Shown: piece after piece, positions 1 to 8,490 of the stretch
Numbering within the stretch: position 1 is the first letter of the stretch
How the letters are laid out: each line of letters opens with the position of its first letter
From: an uncultured Lachnospiraceae bacterium
Lineage (GTDB): Bacteria > Bacillota > Clostridia > Lachnospirales > Lachnospiraceae
Direction of reading: 5' to 3'
NCBI GenBank assembly: GCA_902802515.1
Contig: CADCMM010000028.1
Location: forward strand, 1 to 45,416
DNA length: 45,416 nt
Made by a program: the position numbers and the translations under genes
Notes under the pieces: generated by a model
What the model was told of the DNA's origin: nothing
What the model saw: the letters and a program-made list of their open reading frames with translations, nothing else
Databases searched by the model: none

Positions 1-63
1 TCAGTCAGAAACCGATCGTTTTCATCAGACATTATTCCTTCACAAGCCGTGCCGTAACGCTTT

Positions 64-240
64 GGATTGCGGACAGTATGCTTGTACACAAAACGATCGC
101 CGTGCGAGTGAACTCTTGCCAAAACCTTGCCGCCGTGAAAATGCATACGGCTTAATCGCATTTGAGCGGCGTGCAGATAGGTTTGCGGCAAGAGGAAAGA
201 GATAGACGTGTTTTGAGTACAAGCATATTGGCTGCAATCC
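64..240. repeat. Structured palindromic repeat, left copy
   Basis: The ends are imperfect inverted repeats: positions 64-95 (GGATTGCGGACAGTATGCTT...) pair with 207-240 (...AAGCATATTGGCTGCAATCC). Inside, CTCTTGCC near 115 pairs with GGCAAGAG near 187, and further short arms lie around 125-170, so the whole 177 bp can fold as one long imperfect hairpin. A second copy in the opposite orientation lies at 45275-45416; the similarity extends outward on this side to about position 265. No transposase is present. It resembles a MITE or a large REP-type element. A 76-codon open frame on the minus strand across it has no ribosome binding site that I trust and is taken as non-coding. Confidence 0.75.
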
Positions 241-267
241 TTGTAAGGTAGTAGATGTTCCAGAAAT

Positions 268-307
268 CATAGATTAGGAAACACTTGATGTGTTTCCTAA
301 TCTATAC
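268..307. repeat. 40-bp hairpin element, copy 1
   Basis: A perfect 16-bp inverted repeat (269-284 ATAGATTAGGAAACAC and 290-305) with the 5-nt loop TTGAT. The same 40 bases occur without a mismatch at 34262-34301. It lies between the structured repeat at the window's left edge and the 3' end of the SH3 gene. It could act as a terminator or transcript-end stabiliser but has no T-run. Positions 308-399 hold nothing else I can name. Confidence 0.8.
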
Positions 308-399
308 TTTGCGTAATTGCAGGTATGATGGGAAGCGAAAGCGTTCCTCAGAAAACTATAATTATGCAATAAAATGCTTAGTGCCACAGCCCCTCATAG

Positions 400-1095
400 T
401 TACCGGAAAAATCTGGCTCCCATGTAGCCCACCATTCCGTCCACCTGAACTTTATACCATCCGCCCACATCTTCCAGGAATTCCACTACAGTGCCCGCGG
501 GGTACTCCCCGATGATATTGTCGCCATAGTCTGCGTAACTTCTGAAATAACAGGTACCTGTCATGGTCAGATATACCGGCTGCGGCGGTTCTGTCTGTGG
601 AGGATCTGTCTCCGGAGCTTTTGTTTCCGGGATCTTCGGCTCTGTCGTCTTCTGCGTTTCCGGAAGCTTCGTTGTTTCTGTCGTCTTCTGCGTCTCCGGA
701 AGCTTCGTTGTTTCTGTTGTCTTTTGCGTTTCCGGAAGCTTCGTTGTTTCTGTCGTCTTCTGCGTCTCCGGGATCTTCGTCGTCTCTGTGATACTTATCG
801 TTTCCTGCGCTTTTGGTTCCGTTTCTTTTTCTGTCACTTTTTCAGTAACTCTCTCGGTCTGTCTTTCTGTCTCGCTCTCTTTGGTCTCTGTCTGCTCCGC
901 TTCGCTCTCTGTCTCCTCTGACAGCCGCTCCGTTATAATCTGGATACTGTCAGGGTCACTGTGCGCCTCCCGGAATGCCTGGGATTTCTGATAAAGGCGA
1001 ACGCCTAAAACAATAGCTAAAATCGCCAGCAGAAAGATCAGCCCTAACATAAAGTATCGAAGATAATCTGATAACCACTCTTTAAATGAATTCAT
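400..1095 (-). CDS. Membrane-anchored SH3-domain protein with tandem peptide repeats
   Basis: A 231-residue envelope protein. A short N-terminal tail is followed by one membrane segment at about residues 14-32, then a Glu/Thr-rich extracellular linker (about 45-165) and a C-terminal bacterial SH3-like domain (about 172-231, ending GYMGARFFR). The linker carries four 12-residue repeats of the type PETQKTTETTKL, coded by four 36-bp direct repeats at 641-784, then Pro-rich sequence. Such linkers usually span the cell wall, and SH3b domains often bind peptidoglycan or peptides, so a wall-binding role is likely (inference). The ATG has a strong GGGAGG site 5 bases ahead and lies 15 bp after the deacetylase-like gene, so the two are probably cotranscribed. 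No catalytic domain is visible. Confidence 0.8.
   Translation of the reverse strand: MNSFKEWLSDYLRYFMLGLIFLLAILAIVLGVRLYQKSQAFREAHSDPDSIQIITERLSEETESEAEQTETKESETERQTERVTEKVTEKETEPKAQETISITETTKIPETQKTTETTKLPETQKTTETTKLPETQKTTETTKLPETQKTTEPKIPETKAPETDPPQTEPPQPVYLTMTGTCYFRSYADYGDNIIGEYPAGTVVEFLEDVGGWYKVQVDGMVGYMGARFFR
641..784. repeat. Four tandem 36-bp repeats inside the SH3 gene
   Basis: Units start at 641, 677, 713 and 749. The first three differ only at a few third-codon positions; the fourth diverges in its last 15 bases. They code for the TTETTKLPETQK linker repeats. The number of units is likely to vary between strains through slippage or recombination (inference). Confidence 0.85.
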
Positions 1096-1110
1096 TGTTT
1101 CCTCCCCTTA

Positions 1111-2430
1111 TCATCGATCTTCATCCAAAATCTGGCTGACATTAAAGAAGCCTGTGAAATACGAAGGTGCATTCTCCAGCGTATATCCGTCCACAAATCG
1201 TCTGGTCTGACGCATATATCCCTCCCCGAGTTCCATGTAATCAGTATCTCCCCATAACCCGCAAAGATACTGGAACCCATTGTCCAGCAGATACGTCAGC
1301 TTGTCGCTGGGATACCCGACTTCTGCTCCGTACGGATAGAACAAAATATCTGTCTGTCCAATCAGATTTCCTACTTCCGACAGCCATTTCCCGATATCGG
1401 ACTGCAGCCCGTCCAGGCTCATATCGCTCATATAGGAATGACTATATCCGGCACAGGCAATATACCAGCCACTGCGCTTTAAAGCATTTGCAAGCTGGGT
1501 TACAGTATTTCGATTTTGTTCATAACTGGTTACCGTGGTGTCGGTCACCTGATAGCCAAACACGCCCTCTGAACCGGATACAGAGACAATGCCCTTGGCG
1601 CCTCTCATAGAGAAATCCGGATGTTCTTCCACGAAACTGTCCAAAATCGGGATCAGATCATAATCTCCTTTCAGATCATGTCCATCTCCATCTGTGTAGA
1701 GAGCCTTTACCTCACCCGCGTCATCCAGCACCAGCTGGGTGGCAATGCCATCTCCATTTTTAATACCTGCATAATTCAGATTATCCTGCGATATGATGAT
1801 TGGTTTTTTCCCGGGCGGCAGCATCAGCTTCTGCCGTTCCATGGTTGTCACACCCCGGTCATCCGTCTCGTCATGGGCAATATTGTGGATGTCCACTAAT
1901 ATATATCCATTCTCATAAAGGCTCTCCAGAATCCCTTTGAATTCTTTCGTCGTCACCATGGAAGAGGAATAATTATAGGACATATCGTCTCCATCAAACG
2001 CCCGCATGGTATCTTCGATCAGCCCCGGAAAGCATAGATGCGCAACATCCCCCTCGTAAGCGGTCAGGTCATCCTGGGCCTGCTGATACTGCTCTATCGC
2101 CTGGGCAATCCGCGGATCGGAAGCATCCTCACCCGTAATACTGGAAAGCATGGCTATCGCTTCCTCATACCAATACCCCTGTGCCAGCCTTTCCGCATCA
2201 TCCAGCTGTGCCTGCAGCTCGCTCTCCCTCTCTTGCGCTTCTTCCCGCTGTTTTCGTTCTTCCGCCATCTTTGGAGTCTCTACAGGTTCATTGTTCTCAT
2301 ATTTTCCCACAGTGCCGATGCTCTCGGCTATCTGATAATTCAATGTACTACGGCTGCACCCTGCAACAAACCAGGTACTCCCCAGCAGACCAGCCAACAG
2401 CACGATCCTTTTCATTCGCTTTAACTGCAT
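1111..2430 (-). CDS. Polysaccharide deacetylase-like lipoprotein
   Basis: 439 residues from an ATG preceded by GGGGAG at 7 bases; an in-frame upstream extension to 2502 has no good site. The N-terminus is a lipoprotein signal ending in VAGC, so the mature protein should be lipid-anchored outside the membrane. A charged helical stretch follows (about 45-120, TPR-like), then a NodB-type deacetylase fold (about 125-439), recognisable by the HPDFSMRGAKGIVSVSGSEGVFGYQ block. The usual metal-binding Asp-Asp motif reads SQDNLNY here, and the second His motif reads HSYMSD, so one Asp and one His of the usual metal site appear replaced. Activity is therefore uncertain; a binding role is possible. It has its own promoter upstream and pairs with the SH3 gene downstream. 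Confidence 0.75.
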   Translation of the reverse strand: MQLKRMKRIVLLAGLLGSTWFVAGCSRSTLNYQIAESIGTVGKYENNEPVETPKMAEERKQREEAQERESELQAQLDDAERLAQGYWYEEAIAMLSSITGEDASDPRIAQAIEQYQQAQDDLTAYEGDVAHLCFPGLIEDTMRAFDGDDMSYNYSSSMVTTKEFKGILESLYENGYILVDIHNIAHDETDDRGVTTMERQKLMLPPGKKPIIISQDNLNYAGIKNGDGIATQLVLDDAGEVKALYTDGDGHDLKGDYDLIPILDSFVEEHPDFSMRGAKGIVSVSGSEGVFGYQVTDTTVTSYEQNRNTVTQLANALKRSGWYIACAGYSHSYMSDMSLDGLQSDIGKWLSEVGNLIGQTDILFYPYGAEVGYPSDKLTYLLDNGFQYLCGLWGDTDYMELGEGYMRQTRRFVDGYTLENAPSYFTGFFNVSQILDEDR

Positions 2431-2571
2431 AAATCTCCCCGTCCCCCGACAAATCTTTCTAAGATAAGCTGTAAGTGGCTGAGCACTGCGTGCTTTCACC
2501 ATTCTACAAGCATTCGCAATCCGGCTTACCAGCCTGACTCGCGAAAATGCTTCGCATGTTCCCTAAGTTAC

Positions 2572-2600
2572 ATTATATAAAGTCTGGGCCGGGAAGACAA
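2572..2600 (-). promoter_or_regulatory. Candidate sigma-A promoter for the deacetylase-like/SH3 pair
   Basis: On the minus strand TTGTCT (2600-2595) and a perfect TATAAT (2577-2572) are separated by 17 bases. It lies in the gap after gatB, about 140 bp before the lipoprotein start, which suggests the pair is transcribed separately from the gatCAB unit. Confidence 0.6.
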
Positions 2601-2607
2601 GAGTTAT

Positions 2608-4047
2608 TTACGCTTCGTCTAAGAGTTCTTTCAAAATCCGGTTTACGGATCCCGGATCTGCCTTGCCCTTCATAGCTTTCATAGTCTGACCCACCAGGAA
2701 GCCCAGTGCCTTCGCTTTGCCGCCTTTGTAGTCTGACACGGACTGAGGATTATTGGCCAGAACATCTTTGATCACTGTTCTGAGGGCTCCTTCATCATTT
2801 ACTGTCTTTAATCCTTTTTCTTCTACATACTGTTCCGGATCAATGTCCTCCCCAAAAAGAACCTCGAATACTTCCTTGGCTACACTTCCATTGATAGTTC
2901 CCGCATCCGTCAGGTTAATAAGCTTTGCCAGATTCTCTGCGGAGAATCGCAGCTCCTCCGGCTCCATATCCTTTTCTTTCAGCAGACGCAGCGTCTCTCC
3001 CAGTATCCAGTTGGCGACTTTCTTTGGCTTTTTACAGATAGCAGTGGTCTCTTCGAACAGATCCGCCAGTTTTTTGGAACCGGTGATGATCCGGGCGTCA
3101 TAGTCCGGAATGTCAAATTCTTTTTTGTACCGCTCCAGTTTTTCGGTTCGCAGCTCCGGCTGGCGATCCCTTACCGCCTGTATCCACTCATCGCTAATGA
3201 TGATGGGCACCAGATCAGGATCTGGAAAATAACGATAATCCTGTGCGTCTTCCTTCGAACGCATGGCATAAGAATATTCCTTATTGTCATCCCATCTTCT
3301 GGTCTCCTGAATTACCTGTTTTCCTTCTTCCAGAAGCTCGATCTGTCTGGCGCGCTCTCCCTCGATGGCTCGGGCAATGGCCTTGAAGGAGTTCAGGTTT
3401 TTCATTTCTGTTCTGGTGCCGAATTTCTCAGCTCCCACTTCCCGGACAGACAGATTGACATCGGCGCGCATGGATCCCTCCTGAAGCTTACAGTCAGAAG
3501 CGCCCAGGTACTGGATGATCAGGCGCAGTTTGTCCAGATAGGCGATCACTTCATCGGCACTCCTCATATCCGGCTCGGACACAATCTCGATCAACGGTAC
3601 GCCGCTTCGGTTGTAATCCACCAGAGAACAGTCTTCCCACTCGTCGTGTATGAGTTTTCCGGCATCTTCTTCCATATGGATCTCGTGGATACCGATCACT
3701 TTTTTTCCTGCAGGAGTATCAATCTCCACACCACCCTCGTAGCAAATAGGCAGATACAGCTGGGAAATCTGATAGTTCTGCGGATTGTCGGGATAGAAAT
3801 AATTCTTCCGGTCAAATTTTGAATACTGATGTATCTTACAGTTCGTTGCCAATCCCACTGCCATGGCGTACTCCACCACCTGCTTATTCAATACAGGAAG
3901 AGAACCCGGCATACCGGTACATACCGGACAGGTGTGGGTGTTCGGCGCTCCTCCGAACGCTGTGGAGCAGGAGCAGAAGATTTTTGTTTTGGTAGCCAGT
4001 TCTACATGCACTTCCAGACCGATGACGGTCTCATACTGTTTTGCCAT
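2608..4047 (-). CDS. gatB: Asp-tRNA(Asn)/Glu-tRNA(Gln) amidotransferase subunit B
   Basis: The tRNA-binding and kinase-like subunit of the GatCAB amidotransferase, which phosphorylates the misacylated Asp or Glu on tRNA and passes ammonia from GatA to it. The full 479 residues match the family's usual length. The N-terminal cradle domain shows ETVIGLEVHVEL and the zinc-type cysteines of FCSCSTAF...HTCPVC; the block EMKNLNSFKAIARAIEGE is typical, and the C-terminal YqeY-like tail (about 330-479) ends in a helical tRNA-binding region. The start lies 1 bp after the gatA stop, with AAGGAG inside the end of gatA, so translation is probably coupled. It is the last gene of the aspS-gatCAB unit. Confidence 0.97.
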   Translation of the reverse strand: MAKQYETVIGLEVHVELATKTKIFCSCSTAFGGAPNTHTCPVCTGMPGSLPVLNKQVVEYAMAVGLATNCKIHQYSKFDRKNYFYPDNPQNYQISQLYLPICYEGGVEIDTPAGKKVIGIHEIHMEEDAGKLIHDEWEDCSLVDYNRSGVPLIEIVSEPDMRSADEVIAYLDKLRLIIQYLGASDCKLQEGSMRADVNLSVREVGAEKFGTRTEMKNLNSFKAIARAIEGERARQIELLEEGKQVIQETRRWDDNKEYSYAMRSKEDAQDYRYFPDPDLVPIIISDEWIQAVRDRQPELRTEKLERYKKEFDIPDYDARIITGSKKLADLFEETTAICKKPKKVANWILGETLRLLKEKDMEPEELRFSAENLAKLINLTDAGTINGSVAKEVFEVLFGEDIDPEQYVEEKGLKTVNDEGALRTVIKDVLANNPQSVSDYKGGKAKALGFLVGQTMKAMKGKADPGSVNRILKELLDEA

Positions 4048-4048
4048 C

Positions 4049-5533
4049 TCAGATCGCTCCTTTCTTTGCCGTTTCGGTAAGCTGCGGAGCCTTCCAGGCT
4101 CCCCTGGCCTGCTCGTAGGAGTACCCCGCGCGAATAATGTTTTTTTCTTTAAAGCAGTCTCCGATCAGCTGCAGTCCAATTGGCAGACCATGGCTGTCGG
4201 TGCCGCAGGGAACCGTCATTCCCGGAAGCCCTGCCAGATTTACTGAAATGGTATAAATATCCCCAAGATACATTTTCAGGGGATCACTCAGGGATTTCCC
4301 TAATTTCGGAGCGGTGGTAGGAGCCGCCGGTCCCAGGATTACATCGTATTTTTCAAATGCCCGGTCAAAGGCTTGCTTGATCAGCGCCTTGGTACGCAGC
4401 GCTTTCAGATAATAGGCGTCATAGTAGCCGGAGCTTAAAACAAAAGATCCCAGCATAATGCGCCGTTTTACTTCTGCGCCAAAGCCCTCGCTGCGGCTCT
4501 TTTTGTACATATTGTGAAGTCCCTCGTATTCCTGCGTGCGATAGCCGTACTTCACACCGTCAAAACGGGAAAGATTCGAGCTTGCTTCCGCTGACGCAAT
4601 AACATAGTAGGCGGGAATCGCGTACTCTACGAGGCTGAGATCAAATTCTTCCACGATCGCGCCCTTTTCCTTCAAAGTTTCCGCCGCCTTAAGGACCTCG
4701 GCTTTCACTTCCGGATCCAGCCCCTCTCCCAGATAGTCTCTGGGCAGCCCGATGCGCATTCCTCTTACATCATCCACCAGAGAGGAAGTAAAATCCGTAT
4801 CCTGACGCTCTACGGAGGTGCTGTCCTTTTTATCATGAGATGAAATAACTTCCAAAACTGCCGCGCAGTCCGTCACATCTTTTGCTACCGGGCCGATCTG
4901 ATCCAGCGAAGAGCCGTAGGCGATCAGACCGTAGCGGGAAACGGTTCCGTAGGTTGGCTTGATACCGGTAACGCCGCAGAAAGAGCTGGGCTGGCGGATG
5001 GATCCGCCGGTATCGGAACCCAGGGCATAGAAACATTCCTCTGCCGCCACCGCCGCGCAGGAACCACCGGAAGATCCTCCCGGCACATGCTCCGTGTTCC
5101 AGGGATTTCTGGTAACTCCAAACGCGGAAGTCTCCGTAGTGCTGCCCATAGCGAACTCGTCCATGTTGGTTTTTCCCAGGATGACAGCCCCGGCTTCTTC
5201 CAGCTTTTTTACCGCCTCCGCCGTGTAGGTGGGATGGAAATTATACAGTATTTTCGAACTGCAGGTGGTCTTCATTCCTTCCGTACACAGATTATCTTTG
5301 ATGGCTACCGGTACACCGGCCAGGGGACCGCTCAATGTTCCTTCATCAATCAGTTTCTGTACTTCTTTGGCCCGCCGCAGCGCGCCTTCCTCATCTACTG
5401 TAACATAGCAGTTTAAGGTTCCCTCCAGTTTTTTGATCTGCGCAAGCGCCGCCTCTGTCGCTTCTGTGACTGAGACCTCTCCCGCCTTTATTTTACTGCC
5501 AAGCTGCGTGGCAGTCAGACTCAATATATCCAT
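4049..5533 (-). CDS. gatA: Asp-tRNA(Asn)/Glu-tRNA(Gln) amidotransferase subunit A
   Basis: The glutaminase of GatCAB: an amidase-signature enzyme that releases ammonia from glutamine and channels it to GatB. 494 residues from the ATG of MDILSLTATQ, preceded by AAGAGG at 6 bases; a longer reading frame back to 5605 would run into gatC and adds a non-family N-terminus. The Ser-cisSer-Lys triad is visible: Lys79 in VAIKDNL, Ser154 in PGGSSGGS and nucleophile Ser178 in GSDTGGSIRQP. The start is 37 bp after gatC and the stop 1 bp before gatB. An ATG two codons upstream (5539) is a possible alternative start. Confidence 0.96.
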   Translation of the reverse strand: MDILSLTATQLGSKIKAGEVSVTEATEAALAQIKKLEGTLNCYVTVDEEGALRRAKEVQKLIDEGTLSGPLAGVPVAIKDNLCTEGMKTTCSSKILYNFHPTYTAEAVKKLEEAGAVILGKTNMDEFAMGSTTETSAFGVTRNPWNTEHVPGGSSGGSCAAVAAEECFYALGSDTGGSIRQPSSFCGVTGIKPTYGTVSRYGLIAYGSSLDQIGPVAKDVTDCAAVLEVISSHDKKDSTSVERQDTDFTSSLVDDVRGMRIGLPRDYLGEGLDPEVKAEVLKAAETLKEKGAIVEEFDLSLVEYAIPAYYVIASAEASSNLSRFDGVKYGYRTQEYEGLHNMYKKSRSEGFGAEVKRRIMLGSFVLSSGYYDAYYLKALRTKALIKQAFDRAFEKYDVILGPAAPTTAPKLGKSLSDPLKMYLGDIYTISVNLAGLPGMTVPCGTDSHGLPIGLQLIGDCFKEKNIIRAGYSYEQARGAWKAPQLTETAKKGAI

Positions 5534-5570
5534 ACGCATCCTCTTTTCTGTCTCACTATATTTCGTTGAA

Positions 5571-5864
5571 CTACAGCACTGTCTTGGGCACTTTGTAAGA
5601 GCCATCCTTCACCGCGGGAGCGTTCCTGAGCATATTTTCCCGGTCGTCCCCGTTCACCACAACATCTTCACGGAACACATTGTGTACCGGGAATACGTGG
5701 GACATGGGTTCTACACCCTGGGTATCCAGCTCGCCCAGCTTGTCAATGTAATCCAACATCTTCCCCATATCCTCCTGTGCCTGCCGTTTTTCTTCTTCCG
5801 ACAACTCCAGCTTTGCCAGGATCCCCACATACTCTATGGTCTCGTCACTGATCTTATTTGCCAT
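5571..5864 (-). CDS. gatC: Asp-tRNA(Asn)/Glu-tRNA(Gln) amidotransferase subunit C
   Basis: A 97-residue belt protein that wraps GatA and GatB and stabilises the complex. The N-terminal helical part ([20 protein letters not shown]) and the C-terminal [19 protein letters not shown], in which the RxDxV-type end normally threads between the other subunits, match the family. Start ATG with AAGGAG at 6 bases. It follows the zinc-ribbon membrane protein by 18 bp and precedes gatA by 37 bp. Confidence 0.95.
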   Translation of the reverse strand: MANKISDETIEYVGILAKLELSEEEKRQAQEDMGKMLDYIDKLGELDTQGVEPMSHVFPVHNVFREDVVVNGDDRENMLRNAPAVKDGSYKVPKTVL

Positions 5865-5882
5865 ATCTGCTCCTTCCTTTTC

Positions 5883-7043
5883 TTAATATGTGATATCATC
5901 TGCGTAGTCACTCAGATCATACTCTGCCGGTTCCAGCGTTATCTCGCAATTCAGGGTCATCAGCATACTTCCCTCTGTCAGGACCAGATTCTCGAATTCT
6001 TCTGACTCATCGGAGAATTCGATGGAACTTGCGCTCTCCCCTTCGTTCCCGGAAGCATATTTGATTATCAGACTGCCTCTTCCCTCGCCGCCCGTCCGGT
6101 ATGCACGGTACGTCCCTGCCGGAAGCTCCTTGCCAACTATCATTCCGTCTTTCACTTCAACAGACTCCGTCAGCGCATTCTCTTTTCTGTCCAAAAATCC
6201 ATCGCTGTCTCTGGTGGCTGCTTCAATTTCCAGATTTCCATTTACACGGATCACCGTGCCCAAAGTCAGCGGCACATCTTCCATTGTTTTCTCTCCCGCA
6301 TCTTCTTCATAGAAAAATTCTGTATCCCAGTAAAAGCTGTCATTGTTCCAGATCCGGACGGTTCCATAACCGCTTACGCTCTGTATGTCATACGTTCCCA
6401 GAGGAAGCTGGAGCCCGGCGATGTAAATTCCCTGTCCCAGCCATACCACATACTTGTCTTCGTCTCCCTGAATCGGGATCTCGCTCTCCCCTTTACCGCT
6501 AGCTTCATCATCGTTTCCATACAGCCGCGTATCGCCTATCTCTTCCACCTGCTTGCTGCCGTTTGAGGCAGAAAAAAATCCCTCCAGGGCATGGCTGCTC
6601 ACGAGCATTATAATAATCTCTATTACCAGAGGAATTCCCCATGTGAGCAGCACAAGCCAAATCAGCATTTTCTTTATGCTTCTTCTTCTCTCTCTTCTCT
6701 CTTTATTCAGCCCGTAAGTGACCGGCTCCTTATTTGGAACGGAACTGTATTTTTTCTCAAAGTCTCTATTTTGGGCGTCCTCCACCTGGCTGTAATCCCA
6801 GGTCTCATTTTGAGGGGACTTCCCCTCATTCCCCACATTATCCTGTCGGTCAGAAACATCCGGATCCATGTGCTTCCAGTGATCCTCTTCGTCAAAAAAT
6901 GTTTCCGTGGAGGAATGAGTGCAGTATTCCCCTTTCTCATTGATGTCATAGGTATAAGCGGCATTGTTGTATCCGCACTCAGAACAAATATCTCCGCTTA
7001 ACTTCGCTCCGCACAGATTACATCTCTTCACTTTCTTTCTCAT
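5883..7043 (-). CDS. Zinc-ribbon single-pass membrane protein of unknown function
   Basis: 386 residues. The N-terminus carries a zinc ribbon (CNLCGAKLSGDICSECG), followed by a polar cytoplasmic stretch to about residue 118, one membrane segment (about 122-145, LIWLVLLTWGIPLVIEIIIM) and an extracellular part of about 240 residues that contains two similar beta-rich units (around YIAGLQLPLGTYDI and MIVGKELPAGTYRAY). The repeated 'G-x-x-LPxGTY' pattern suggests a duplicated domain. I chose the ATG at 7043, just before the zinc ribbon; a GTG at 7133 overlapping the aspS stop would give 30 more basic residues and cannot be excluded. It sits between aspS and gatC in the same direction. A link to tRNA amidation is not evident from the sequence; no function assigned. 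Confidence 0.75.
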   Translation of the reverse strand: MRKKVKRCNLCGAKLSGDICSECGYNNAAYTYDINEKGEYCTHSSTETFFDEEDHWKHMDPDVSDRQDNVGNEGKSPQNETWDYSQVEDAQNRDFEKKYSSVPNKEPVTYGLNKERRERRRSIKKMLIWLVLLTWGIPLVIEIIIMLVSSHALEGFFSASNGSKQVEEIGDTRLYGNDDEASGKGESEIPIQGDEDKYVVWLGQGIYIAGLQLPLGTYDIQSVSGYGTVRIWNNDSFYWDTEFFYEEDAGEKTMEDVPLTLGTVIRVNGNLEIEAATRDSDGFLDRKENALTESVEVKDGMIVGKELPAGTYRAYRTGGEGRGSLIIKYASGNEGESASSIEFSDESEEFENLVLTEGSMLMTLNCEITLEPAEYDLSDYADDITY

Positions 7044-7129
7044 ATACGTTCTTCCTATCCTTCTATCTTCCCTGTCATCATCACCTGTAAATCTTCTCTT
7101 TTTTCTCTGACGCATCCCTATACCGTATC

Positions 7130-8464
7130 TCACGGTTCCAGTCTGGACAGATCCCTGGGGAACAATGTAGTCTCACGGATATTATCTTCACCGATCAGTT
7201 TCATGGTCAATCGCTCCAGACCGATCCCCAGGCCGCCGTGAGGCGGCATTCCATGTTCAAACGTCTCCAGGTACTGTTCCAGCCCCTCCTCCGTCATTCC
7301 TCTGGCCGCAATCTTCTCCCGAAGCTGCACATAGTCGTGAATACGCTGTCCTCCGGTGGTAATCTCCAGACCGTGGTAGAGCAAGTCAAAACTCATGGTA
7401 TATCTGCCATCCTCCGGGTCGTCCATAGCGTAAAACGGACGTTTTTTTGACGGATAGTGGGTTACAAAAACAAAGTCCGCGTCGTACTCTTCCTTAAAAT
7501 AGCGTCCGATCAGCGCCTCCTCCTCGGGTTCCAGATCAAAAGGATTGCGGATCTTCCGATTATATTTCTGAGCGACCAGTTCTTTTGCCTGAGCAAAGGG
7601 CACCGCCGGAATTTTTGAGGCGTCAGGAAGCGTCACATTCAGGATCCTCAATTCGTCGGCGTACTCTTTCTTCAGAAGTTCCAGTGTATACTGCAAAAAT
7701 CCTGTTTCCATTGCCATGATATCTTCAAAGCTTTCAATATACCCCATTTCAAAATCCAGACTGGTATACTCGTTCAGATGACGTTTTGTATTGTGCTTTT
7801 CCGCCCGAAATACCGGACCGGTCTCAAACACGCGGTCAAACACACCCACCATCATCTGCTTGTAGAGCTGCGGGCTCTGCTGAAGCACCGCCGGGTGATG
7901 GAAATAGTCCAGACGGAACAGGTTTGCTCCGCCCTCCGCACTTCTGGCTCCAATCTTCGGTGTATGGATCTCTGTAAAGCCCTGCTGATACAGGAAGTCC
8001 CGAAATCCCCTTACGATTCCTTCCTGAATTTTAAACTTTGCCCGTTCCCTGATATTTCTCAGGGAAACACTTCGGTAGTTCAGTTTGGCATCCAGAGAAG
8101 TTTTCATTTTCCATTTTGAGATGGGCAGGGGCATGGCCGATGCCGGCTCGGAAAGTACTGTTACATTCTGAATCCGCAGTTCAATCCCATGTGGGGCACG
8201 GTCGTCTTTTGCCAGGACTCCCTCCACCTCCACGGTGGATGCCTCTTTCAGGTTTTTCATCTCTTCGTTGGCTTTCTTTTCCTCATAAACACACTGGAGC
8301 AGACCGTCCCTCTTTCTCAGAATGACAAACACTACAGATCCCATATCATTAATCGCATGGATCGCACCGTTCACCTTTACCGTCCCTCCTGCCAGATCCT
8401 CCGCCAGTAATTCTTTGATCTCCAGTGTATCCGGCTGTTTCACACCTGTCAAAAATTCCATCAT
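7130..8464 (-). CDS. aspS: Aspartyl-tRNA synthetase, archaeal type, probably non-discriminating
   Basis: A class IIb synthetase of 444 residues that charges tRNA with aspartate. The N-terminal OB-fold anticodon-binding domain (about 1-105) is followed by the catalytic core: motif 2 around ETGPVFRAEKHNTKRHLNEY and motif 3 GGLGIGLERLTMKLIG near the C-terminus. It lacks the GAD insertion that makes bacterial AspRS about 590 residues, so it belongs to the archaeal/eukaryal type, whose bacterial members usually charge both tRNA(Asp) and tRNA(Asn). That fits the downstream gatCAB, which would convert Asp-tRNA(Asn) to Asn-tRNA(Asn). Two adjacent ATGs (8464, 8461) share AAGGAGG; the open frame continues 19 codons upstream through tandem repeats but without a site. 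Regulation is by the T-box leader upstream. Confidence 0.93.
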   Translation of the reverse strand: MMEFLTGVKQPDTLEIKELLAEDLAGGTVKVNGAIHAINDMGSVVFVILRKRDGLLQCVYEEKKANEEMKNLKEASTVEVEGVLAKDDRAPHGIELRIQNVTVLSEPASAMPLPISKWKMKTSLDAKLNYRSVSLRNIRERAKFKIQEGIVRGFRDFLYQQGFTEIHTPKIGARSAEGGANLFRLDYFHHPAVLQQSPQLYKQMMVGVFDRVFETGPVFRAEKHNTKRHLNEYTSLDFEMGYIESFEDIMAMETGFLQYTLELLKKEYADELRILNVTLPDASKIPAVPFAQAKELVAQKYNRKIRNPFDLEPEEEALIGRYFKEEYDADFVFVTHYPSKKRPFYAMDDPEDGRYTMSFDLLYHGLEITTGGQRIHDYVQLREKIAARGMTEEGLEQYLETFEHGMPPHGGLGIGLERLTMKLIGEDNIRETTLFPRDLSRLEP

Positions 8465-8490
8465 AATCTCCTCCTTTTGGTTTTTGCATG

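Noticed and set aside
40..270. A 76-codon minus-strand open frame across the left structured repeat.
   Set aside because: It follows the arms of the palindrome, has no convincing ribosome binding site and its composition looks like translated repeat.
563..991. A plus-strand Ser/Val-rich open frame opposite the SH3 gene.
   Set aside because: It is the antisense reading of the Thr/Glu-rich repeats and has no promoter or binding site.
5534..5605. A longer N-terminus for GatA starting at 5605.
   Set aside because: It would overlap gatC, adds residues unlike the family, and a good ribosome binding site precedes the internal ATG.
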